Below, piece after piece: positions 1 through 5,459 of a DNA stretch of 9,890 bases. Origin of the DNA: CAYTAP01 sp964435775 (GTDB lineage: Bacteria; Planctomycetota; Phycisphaerae; Tepidisphaerales; Tepidisphaeraceae). The DNA is taken from NCBI GenBank assembly GCA_964435775.1, contig CAYTAP010000134.1:1-9890 (forward strand), written 5' to 3'. The notes beneath the pieces were generated by a model. The model was not told the origin of the DNA. It saw only the letters and a list, made by a program, of their open reading frames with translations, and ran no database searches. How positions within the stretch are numbered: the stretch's first letter is position 1; every line of letters begins with the position of its first letter. Position numbers and translations under genes: made by a program.

Positions 1-2
1 TC

Positions 3-632
3 TCCGGCTCGGGCAATGTCGCCATTTACGCGATCGAAAAGCTGCAGGAACTGGGCGCCAAGGTGATCGCCTGCTCCGACTCCGACGGCGTGGTGCTCGA
101 CGAGGAGGGGATCGATCTCAAGGTCCTCAAGCAGCTCAAGGAAGTGGAGCGACGGCGAATCTGCGACTATGTCAAACTTCGGAAGAACGCACACTATCGC
201 GGCAAGGGAAACATCTGGGAAATCCCCTGCCAGGTGGCGCTGCCCTGTGCCACTCAAAACGAATTGACGGGCAAGGATGCCATTTCGCTGCTGAACAATG
301 GCTGTACCGCCGTCGCCGAGGGCGCCAACATGCCCACGACCCCGCAGGGCGTCAAGACCTTCCTGCAGGCCGGCATCGCCTACGGACCCGGCAAAGCCGC
401 CAACGCCGGCGGCGTCGCCACCAGCGCCCTGGAAATGCAGCAAAACGCCAGCCGCGACGCGTGGACGTTCGAGTACACGGAGAAAAAGCTCGAAGGCATC
501 ATGCAGGAAATCCACCGCCAATGTCATGAGACGGCCGATGAGTTCGGCATGCCCAACAACTACGTCATCGGCGCGAACATCGCCGGCTTCATCAAGGTCG
601 CCAAGGCGATGGTCGCGCTGGGGCTGGTGTGA
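3..632 (+). CDS. gdhA: NADP-type glutamate dehydrogenase, C-terminal part (cut by window start)
   Basis: The frame is open from base 3 to a TGA at 630-632 and gives 209 residues. They align from memory with the C-terminal half of the hexameric small-subunit (about 450 aa) glutamate dehydrogenases such as E. coli GdhA, so roughly 240 N-terminal residues lie outside the window. The visible part opens with the dinucleotide-binding motif SGSGNVA, followed by a SDSDG turn after the second strand. Next come the family signatures ALPCATQNEL, AVAEGANMPTT and PGKAANAGGVATS, and the usual C-terminal NYVIGANIAGF. The enzyme interconverts 2-oxoglutarate plus ammonia and glutamate in the cytoplasm. NADP use is inferred from family resemblance, not proven. 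The catalytic Lys/Asp region is in the missing N-terminal half. The gene ends beside a repeat-rich spacer, and I see no terminator hairpin right after the stop. Confidence 0.96.
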   Translation, partial: SGSGNVAIYAIEKLQELGAKVIACSDSDGVVLDEEGIDLKVLKQLKEVERRRICDYVKLRKNAHYRGKGNIWEIPCQVALPCATQNELTGKDAISLLNNGCTAVAEGANMPTTPQGVKTFLQAGIAYGPGKAANAGGVATSALEMQQNASRDAWTFEYTEKKLEGIMQEIHRQCHETADEFGMPNNYVIGANIAGFIKVAKAMVALGLV

Positions 633-650
633 GGGGGGGCGGACGGCAAG

Positions 651-690
651 GATGAAGGATGAATGATGAAGGATGAAGGATGAAGGATGG
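651..690. repeat. Heptamer tandem repeat (GATGAAG)5
   Basis: Five consecutive 7-bp units run from 651 to 685: GATGAAG, GATGAAT, then GATGAAG three times, followed by a partial GATGG. Only the second unit differs, by one base. The array starts 18 bp after the gdhA stop codon and so lies outside the coding region. Confidence 0.9.
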
Positions 691-785
691 ATTTTTGATT
701 TTGGATTTGGGATTTGCGATTGGGAAGAGTAAGCGCTCGCACTTGTCTTCAAAATCCAAAATCAACAATCAAAAATCGAAAATCC
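691..785. repeat. AT-rich oligomer repeats with inverted copies
   Basis: Blocks of the type ATTTTTGATTTTGGATTT appear in both orientations. The 13 bases at 696-708 are a perfect reverse complement of 752-764, and the 10 bases at 691-700 are repeated inverted at 767-776. The 20-mer CAATCAAAAATCGAAAATCC at 766-785 recurs as an exact reverse complement at 8603-8622, between ilvD and recX. This is a dispersed simple repeat, not coding sequence. Its function is unknown. Confidence 0.85.
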
Positions 786-816
786 CTCCACGAGCCGGAA
801 GCGTCTCTTCGAGCCT

Positions 817-840
817 GACTTCGACGAGCTCAGTCGAGTC
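817..840. repeat. Imperfect palindrome centred on GAGCTC
   Basis: The arms GACT(T)CGAC-GAG and CTC-(A)GTCGAGTC pair over 11 bp with one bulged base on each side. Copies of GAGCC flank the palindrome (811-815 and 841-845). Palindromes built on the TCGACGAGCTCAGTCGA core occur widely as dispersed repeats in bacterial genomes; this statement is from memory. No T-run follows on either strand, so it is a poor terminator candidate. Confidence 0.55.
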
Positions 841-897
841 GAGCCTCAGAGCCGAAGGCAGCGACGGACCGAACGTGCGGGAAGCGGAATGAATCGC

Positions 898-980
898 GTA
901 GGGTCCGCAGCCCCCTGCGGACCTTTTCGCACCAGAGGTGCATATCCGCCGGACTGGTCCGCACAGCGTGCGGACCCTAC
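898..980. repeat. 83-bp inverted-repeat element made of two hairpins (REP-like)
   Basis: The ends are a perfect 12-bp inverted repeat, GTAGGGTCCGCA at 898-909 and TGCGGACCCTAC at 969-980. Each end is also a hairpin. The left one has a 9-bp perfect stem at 902-910/915-923 with a CCCC loop and is followed by TTTT at 924-927. The right one has a 9-bp perfect stem at 956-964/968-976 with an AGC loop. A small third stem, GCACC-AGA-GGTGC, sits between them at 929-941. The layout resembles paired REP elements (REPINs). The left hairpin plus TTTT could end transcription coming from gdhA, but four Ts make this weak. Confidence 0.75.
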
Positions 981-1005
981 CAACTGACAACAGACCAAGG
1001 ACCCA

Positions 1006-2493
1006 TCACATCTTCTTCAACCCCTCCGCCACGCGCCGGCCGTAGTCGGGATCGGCGGCGGTGAAGTGGGCAATCATTCTTTTGCGGATCGTCGCATTGC
1101 ACTGGGAGAGGTTGGCGACGAGGTTTTTGATCAGTTCATCGCGCTCGGCCTTGGTGAATGAGCGGTAGCGTTCACCGGCCTGTTGGAAGTTGTTGGGGCG
1201 GTCGATGGGGGCGCGGACGAGCGGACCTTGCACATGGGGGGTGTACGGTTTGCCGGCGGGCGCCGCTTCGCTCAGGCTGCCGAGGCTGCTGGGTTCGTAG
1301 TTGATGTGGGGATTGGGGGCTTCATCGACGTAGTAGGCCATCGATCCATCGCGCTGGTTGGTGGCGACGGCATTGCGCGGGCGGTTGATCGGCAGTTGCA
1401 GGTAGTTGGTCCCCACCCGATGACGCTGGGTGTCGCTGTAGCTGAGTGTCCGGCCTTGGAGCATCTTGTCGTCGGAGAAATCGAGCCCATCGACGAGCAC
1501 GCCCGTCCCGAACGCCGACTGCTCAACCTCCGCGAAATAGTTGGACGGGTTGCGATCAAGCACCATCCGCCCCACCGCTTTCATCGGAAACTGATCCTCC
1601 GGCCAAACCTTCGTGTCATCGAGCGGATCAAAGTCCAGCTCCGGATGCTCATCATCGCTCATGATCTGCACACGCAGCTCCCACTCCGGATAATCGCGCC
1701 GCTCGATGGAATCGTACAAATCCTTCGTCGCGTGGCCGACGTCGGTTGCCTGGATGGCATTGGCCTGCGTCTGCGTGAGATTTCGCACGCCCTGCTTGGG
1801 CACCCAGTGATACTTGATCAGATGGGCCTCGCCATTTTGGTTGACCCACTTGTAGGTGTTGACGCCGGAGCCTTCCATCTCGCGGTAGTTGGCCGGGATG
1901 CCCCAGGGGCTCATGATCCAGGTGACCATGTGGGTCGCTTCGGGGCTCATGGAGCAGAAATCGAAAAAGTGTTCGGGGTCCTGGCGGTTGGTGACGGGAT
2001 CAGGTTTGAAGGCGTGGATCATGTCCGGAAACTTGATCGCGTCGCGGATGAAGAAAATCTTGATGTTATTGCCGACGAGGTCCCAGTTGCCGTCTTCGGT
2101 ATAGAACTTGACGGCGAATCCGCGCGGGTCGCGCGCGGTTTCCGGCGAGCCGAGCCCGCCGATGACCGTGCTGAAACGGACGAAGACCGGCGTGCGCTTT
2201 CCCTTTTGTTGAAAGAGCTTGGCGCGGGTGTACTTGGCGATCGGCTCGCGTCCGACCCGGCCATAGGCTTCGAAGTACCCATGCGCCCCCGCGCCACGGG
2301 CATGAACGACGCGTTCGGGTACGCGCTCGCGGTCAAAGTGCGTGATCTTTTCAATGAACTGATAATTCTCCAGCGTCTGCGGCCCGCGGCTGCCGACCGA
2401 CCGCGTGTTCTGATTGTCCGAAACCGGATGTCCCTGGCGGGTGGTCAGAATGGTCTTCTTATTGGCTGAGGCCTTATTTTTGGAGCTTTTCAT
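1006..2493 (-). CDS. katA: Monofunctional haem catalase
   Basis: This 495-residue protein converts hydrogen peroxide to water and oxygen. All the hallmarks are present. The catalytic His64 lies in ERVVHARGAGAHG and is followed by RFSTV (106-110) and RDPRGFAVKFYTEDG (121-135). The catalytic Asn is in VGNN (about 142), followed by FFIRDAIKFPD. The proximal haem ligand Tyr352 sits in the signature RTLSYSDTQRHR. The length and lack of a flavodoxin-like extension fit small-subunit catalases, probably clade 3 like Bacillus KatA. I chose the ATG at 2493 because the protein then begins with a short basic tail before the conserved TTRQGHPVSDNQNT. The frame is open upstream to a GTG at 2583, but that 30-residue extension is not catalase-like. 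No clear Shine-Dalgarno sequence precedes 2493. There is no signal peptide, so a cytoplasmic enzyme is expected. It is transcribed alone. Confidence 0.95.
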   Translation of the reverse strand: MKSSKNKASANKKTILTTRQGHPVSDNQNTRSVGSRGPQTLENYQFIEKITHFDRERVPERVVHARGAGAHGYFEAYGRVGREPIAKYTRAKLFQQKGKRTPVFVRFSTVIGGLGSPETARDPRGFAVKFYTEDGNWDLVGNNIKIFFIRDAIKFPDMIHAFKPDPVTNRQDPEHFFDFCSMSPEATHMVTWIMSPWGIPANYREMEGSGVNTYKWVNQNGEAHLIKYHWVPKQGVRNLTQTQANAIQATDVGHATKDLYDSIERRDYPEWELRVQIMSDDEHPELDFDPLDDTKVWPEDQFPMKAVGRMVLDRNPSNYFAEVEQSAFGTGVLVDGLDFSDDKMLQGRTLSYSDTQRHRVGTNYLQLPINRPRNAVATNQRDGSMAYYVDEAPNPHINYEPSSLGSLSEAAPAGKPYTPHVQGPLVRAPIDRPNNFQQAGERYRSFTKAERDELIKNLVANLSQCNATIRKRMIAHFTAADPDYGRRVAEGLKKM

Positions 2494-3036
2494 GGGCGGC
2501 AGGGTATCAGCAATCGACGGGGAAATGAAGGTTGAAACGGTCGGCCGGAAAAACGCGATGTGGATGTAAGAAAAGCTTGACACATCCGCCGCTGAAGGGT
2601 ATCGTGCGGTTCACAAGTCATTGATTAAATTATGAATTGAAATTGCCGGATGGGTCGGATGACCTGTCAAAATATAGGCGAAGTGATTGGGATTCACGGA
2701 CGATTGCCGTCTTTGTCCACAAATCGAAGACCACGAGGCACGCTCATTTTAAGCCTGGTGCAGGGCAATGGTGATGAAACAAGGCAAGAATCATGCTGAA
2801 ACAGCGCCGCCCACGCGAGGATTGCATGACGTTGTCGTACACCATCACACGTCCGCATGCGCCAATGATGTATTTCGAAATGGCAAAAAGTGTATGAATT
2901 GAGCGTCGTTGCGGCATGATGCGAAGGGGTTCATTGTTGCTGCTACGGCGACGGAACGCCGGCCAATAGGGCGCAGTTGCGCGTAATAGGAAATACGGCT
3001 CGCGCCGCTGCACTGGGAACGATTTGACGCCATCTC
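2494..3036. other. 543-bp divergent intergenic region between katA and the pseudopilin gene
   Basis: This gap has visibly lower G+C than the flanking genes, with an AT-rich tract at about 2613-2645. It must hold the katA promoter (-) and a promoter for the pseudopilin gene (+). Open frames on the minus strand here (2744-3013, 2845-3396) resemble no family I know, and the longer one runs into the pseudopilin gene. I treat them as non-coding. The AT tract contains AATT-ATG-AATT near 2628-2638, vaguely like a Fur/PerR-type operator but too poor a match to call. No tRNA, riboswitch or terminator was recognised. Confidence 0.6.
2577..2605 (+). promoter_or_regulatory. Putative sigma-70-type promoter (+)
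   Basis: A perfect -35 box TTGACA at 2577-2582 is separated by 17 bp from TATCGT at 2600-2605, which matches the -10 consensus at four of six positions. An AT-rich tract follows it. It points toward the pseudopilin gene, but transcription from here would leave a leader of about 430 nt. It may instead drive a small RNA or be a chance match. Confidence 0.3.
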
Positions 3037-3038
3037 AT

Positions 3039-3043
3039 GGGAG
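3039..3043 (+). promoter_or_regulatory. Shine-Dalgarno site deciding the pseudopilin start
   Basis: GGGAG ends 5 nt before the ATG at 3049 and overlaps the alternative upstream ATG at 3037. This favours the shorter product. Confidence 0.6.
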
Positions 3044-3048
3044 ACCCC

Positions 3049-3894
3049 ATGCGCCGCTTCAGCAAACATCTTCGCGGACCATCCGCCTTCACCCTTATTG
3101 AGCTGCTCGTGGTCATCGGGATCATCGCCCTGCTCATCGCCATTTTGCTCCCGGCGCTGCGCAAGGCCCGGGAGGCCGGAAAGGTCGTCGTCTGCGCGAG
3201 CAACATGCGCCAAATCGGACTGGCGCTGAACTTGTACATGATGGACAACGGAGGATACCTGCCGGACAAGCCGGTCAGCGCCTGGCCGGGGTTCAGTTGG
3301 CAGGAGCGACTGACAAAGTATGTGGTGGGCACGGAGGATGGTTGGCGGCATTGGAGCAACCACGAACCGACCTGGCCCGACAAGGGGCCATATCATGACC
3401 TGCAGAGCATTGTCTCACGCAATATTTTCAATTGTCCGGAATATCCGCCTTCGAGCGTCAAGTTTTTCGCACTCCCACAGTACTCGATCAACCAGATGCT
3501 GATGGATGATCCGCACAGTCCGTTTGTGACGTGGAATCAGCGGCCGGGCGGGAAGGCTTTCAAACTCAGCCAGTTGCGGCATCAGGTGGTGCTGGTGGCG
3601 GAGAATCCGATCAGTATCAAGCGGGATGGCAACGCGCTCTCCCCGCAGGGCGCGTTCCCTTGGTATATCGAGATCAACCGCCACAATTTCCCCCTTGTGC
3701 CGCCGGAAAGCATCAACGATACGGTGTACATCAGCCTCGGCGTCAACTCCAACCCGATGCCCGACTGGGGCGGCGGCGCCAACTACCTCTGGACCGATGG
3801 ACACGTGGAATACATCGATGGGGGCACGCTCTGGGTGCGCAAACAGGGCACGCAGATGTTCCGTGAACGCAATTTCGCACCGTGGCTGCCGTAA
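3049..3894 (+). CDS. Type II pseudopilin-like protein with H-X9-DG-type C-terminus
   Basis: This 281-residue protein has a short basic leader, then a prepilin cleavage/methylation site. The FTLIELL core starts at Phe14, Glu18 is the conserved fifth residue of the mature protein, and Ala13 replaces the usual Gly before the cut. A hydrophobic helix runs to about residue 36 and ends in LLPALRKAREAG. Family members are cut by prepilin peptidase and anchored in the inner membrane. The C-terminus has GGANYLWTDGHVEYI (242-256), matching the H-X9-DG processing-associated end common in planctomycetes, but the expected His is Trp240. I start at the ATG at 3049 because GGGAG (3039-3043) lies 5 nt upstream; an in-frame ATG at 3037 adds four residues and has no such site. 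The secreted protein follows 232 bp downstream on the same strand. Its role (secretion pseudopilin, surface filament or other) cannot be read from sequence. Confidence 0.9.
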   Translation: MRRFSKHLRGPSAFTLIELLVVIGIIALLIAILLPALRKAREAGKVVVCASNMRQIGLALNLYMMDNGGYLPDKPVSAWPGFSWQERLTKYVVGTEDGWRHWSNHEPTWPDKGPYHDLQSIVSRNIFNCPEYPPSSVKFFALPQYSINQMLMDDPHSPFVTWNQRPGGKAFKLSQLRHQVVLVAENPISIKRDGNALSPQGAFPWYIEINRHNFPLVPPESINDTVYISLGVNSNPMPDWGGGANYLWTDGHVEYIDGGTLWVRKQGTQMFRERNFAPWLP

Positions 3895-3974
3895 TGAGCC
3901 GGATCGCTGATGGATGATCGGCGCGAAACGAAATCACATCTTTTCCCTTTCATCCCAAAACCACGAAAAAGCGA

Positions 3975-4003
3975 TGGAGACCTGCCGCGAATTGGGCTAG
4001 AGT
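3975..4003 (+). promoter_or_regulatory. Putative promoter upstream of the secreted-protein gene
   Basis: TGGAGA at 3975-3980 and TAGAGT at 3998-4003 are separated by exactly 17 bp. Each matches the sigma-70 consensus at four of six positions. The site lies about 125 bp before the start codon at 4127. If used, the gene has its own transcription start and does not depend only on the pseudopilin gene. Confidence 0.25.
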
Positions 4004-4126
4004 GTCGGTGAAGGCGCGGCGGCCGGGCGGTGTGTGCCTGGCGGCGTTCGTCGGGGTTTCTTGTCGCATCCGAAATCGAGGACGGAAAGCCACCGCCAAC
4101 ACGGTAATACGAAAAGAAAGACAGCC

Positions 4127-5299
4127 ATGCCTACTCAAAAGAAATACAAGTATTTGTCACTCGCAATCGTGATTGCCCTCGCATCGACCTTGCTCGTGGG
4201 GATATCGTCACTGAAGGCTCAGGAAAAGGCAGCGCGAGAGCGTCGGGCTGCGGAGCGAGCGGCGGAAAAGCAAAGACAGCAAGAGCCGTTCAAGGTGAAC
4301 GGATCAATCTTTTTCCCGAATTACATCGCTCAGGGAACGGTCTACACCCGCGGCGTCGCGGATATGCCCGTGCTGCCCAATTCCAAGCAGATCGCGCAGT
4401 ACATGAAGCAGATGCCTTCGAAGTACAACAAACACAACGTCATCACGAGCCTCAACATGCTCTCGTACAATCTCCCTGTCTATGTGGTGGATTCCAGGGA
4501 CCCCAAGACGCCAAGGGTGCGAGTCAATGTGCCGAGTTTCCGCAACAACATGGTGTCGCCGAGGATGCGGCAGATTCTCTTCAACGACAACATCCCCATG
4601 CCCGACTGGGCGAAGGCGGCCAACCCGCAACGCGCCGGCGACTCGGCGATGGCAATCTATGACATCGGCACGGGGATCATCCGCGAGTATTTCCACATCC
4701 TCAAGGACAACGACAAGCAGTGGACCGCCTCCTACGGCGGCTATGCCGAAAACATGTTCAACCTCGCGAAGACGAACTTTGCCTGCCAGATGACGGAGGG
4801 GTCGGATTTCGTCACCGCGATGATCGGCGCGCCGGGACAGATCGGCATTGCCGAAGCCCGCAATGGCGTGGTCAACCATGCGATCTGCTTCACGATGGCC
4901 AACGCGCGCAAGGGTGTTCACAGTTGGCCGGCCAAACAGGGGGACGGCACGGATGACAACCCGCTGGCGCCCGCCGAGGGGCAGTGGTTTCGTCTGCCGC
5001 CGAACCTGAACATCGACGCGATGAATCTCAAGCCGATGACGAAACTGATCGCCAAGGCAGTGCAACGTTACGGCGGTTTCGGCAGCGACAAAAATCTGTT
5101 CTGCCACTCGTTCAACGCCGAGCCCGGTTTTGTGGAGGAGCATTTCACCGGGCAGGACCCGTGGAAACCGGGCGGCGACCTGGCGCAAAAATATCAACTC
5201 CACGGCAACCTGCTCAATGATTTCCCCTGGGAGCTGACCGAATGGGCGCCAGTGGACTGGGGCAAGGGAGGCCCCGGACCAGCGCGGCGAGGGCGATGA
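4127..5299 (+). CDS. Secreted or membrane-anchored protein of unknown function
   Basis: This 390-residue protein has an N-terminal export signal: basic MPTQKKYKY, a hydrophobic stretch at about 11-27, then a possible cleavage near KAQ. A highly charged helical segment rich in Ala, Arg, Glu and Lys follows at about 32-53, and then a globular domain. That domain shows PVYVVDS (117-123), WTASYGG (199-205), NHAICF (250-255), SWPAK plus GDGTDDNP (266-279), a W-F-R-L patch (287-290) and AVQRYGGFGSDK (321-332). The order of these motifs recalls, from memory, uncharacterised secreted proteins of actinobacteria and other bacteria that carry a similar HA...WPA..DG...P.G..-RL....A.Q.YG pattern. I know of no proven activity. 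I chose the ATG at 4127 because the signal peptide begins there; an in-frame GTG at 4034 only adds a low-quality leader. The C-terminus ends in a Gly/Pro/Arg tail. A weak purine stretch (AAAGA) precedes the start. Confidence 0.85.
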   Translation: MPTQKKYKYLSLAIVIALASTLLVGISSLKAQEKAARERRAAERAAEKQRQQEPFKVNGSIFFPNYIAQGTVYTRGVADMPVLPNSKQIAQYMKQMPSKYNKHNVITSLNMLSYNLPVYVVDSRDPKTPRVRVNVPSFRNNMVSPRMRQILFNDNIPMPDWAKAANPQRAGDSAMAIYDIGTGIIREYFHILKDNDKQWTASYGGYAENMFNLAKTNFACQMTEGSDFVTAMIGAPGQIGIAEARNGVVNHAICFTMANARKGVHSWPAKQGDGTDDNPLAPAEGQWFRLPPNLNIDAMNLKPMTKLIAKAVQRYGGFGSDKNLFCHSFNAEPGFVEEHFTGQDPWKPGGDLAQKYQLHGNLLNDFPWELTEWAPVDWGKGGPGPARRGR

Positions 5300-5334
5300 T
5301 GGAAGATGCAGTAATACGCCTCAGGTGTGAATCG

Positions 5335-5412
5335 CATGCCGGGGCATGAGTGGGCAGTGGGCAGTGGCAGTGGGCAGAAACGGATTCTCATTCACATCCT
5401 GCCTTCTGCCTT
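5335..5412. repeat. Small palindrome and heptamer-type repeats
   Basis: The spacer after the secreted-protein gene contains the palindrome CATGCC-GG-GGCATG (5335-5348). It is followed by four direct units TGGGCAG, TGGGCAG, TGGCAG, TGGGCAG (5351-5377; the third lacks one G). After a short gap come two copies of CTGCCTT (5399-5412). The gene ends here converge: the secreted protein on + and the esterase on -. No T-run follows the palindrome, so a terminator role is doubtful. Confidence 0.75.
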
Positions 5413-5459
5413 CCGTGTCTGCGAGGCCGCGTTGTCGATCGCCCATTGTCGACGTGGCG

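Larger units (their letters stand above)
633..1005. other. Repeat-rich intergenic region between gdhA and katA
   Basis: This 373-bp gap separates the end of gdhA (+) from the end of katA (-), so the two genes converge. It holds no credible gene; short open frames through it (for example 680-892 and 769-990) merely translate repeats. In order it contains a heptamer array (651-690), an AT-rich oligomer block with inverted copies (691-785), an imperfect palindrome around 817-840, and an inverted-repeat element of paired hairpins (898-980). Convergent gene ends are a common place for such elements to accumulate. Confidence 0.8.

Noticed and set aside
680..892. A 70-residue open frame after gdhA
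   Set aside because: It translates the AT-rich repeats and the palindrome; the product is a Ser/Lys-rich low-complexity string.
633..1005. A CRISPR array, suggested by the many repeats
   Set aside because: The repeats are a contiguous heptamer array and palindromic pairs. There are no regularly spaced 25-40-bp direct repeats with unique spacers, and no cas genes.
1183..2469. A 428-residue open frame on the plus strand opposite katA
   Set aside because: It lies fully inside the catalase gene, and its composition mirrors the reverse complement of biased codons. The sense strand encodes every catalase signature.
2613..2645. A Fur/PerR-like operator upstream of katA
   Set aside because: The AT-rich tract includes AATT-ATG-AATT, but the match to a 7-1-7 PerR or Fur box is poor, particularly in the right half, and AT-rich DNA gives such matches by chance.
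2744..3013. A possible 89-residue minus-strand gene in the katA-pseudopilin gap
   Set aside because: I see no recognisable domain, no Shine-Dalgarno sequence and no sign of coding composition, and a competing frame (2845-3396) overlaps it. A small gene cannot be fully excluded.
3757..4611. The peptide MPDW occurs in both the pseudopilin-like and the secreted protein (near 3759 and 4598)
   Set aside because: Only about 13 bases are shared, with unrelated surroundings. This is within chance for two GC-rich genes and not evidence of homology.
4304..5203. A 299-residue minus-strand frame opposite the secreted protein
   Set aside because: The plus-strand frame has a signal peptide and protein-like motifs. 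The minus frame is rich in Val, His and Arg with no domain, as expected of antisense to GC-rich genes.
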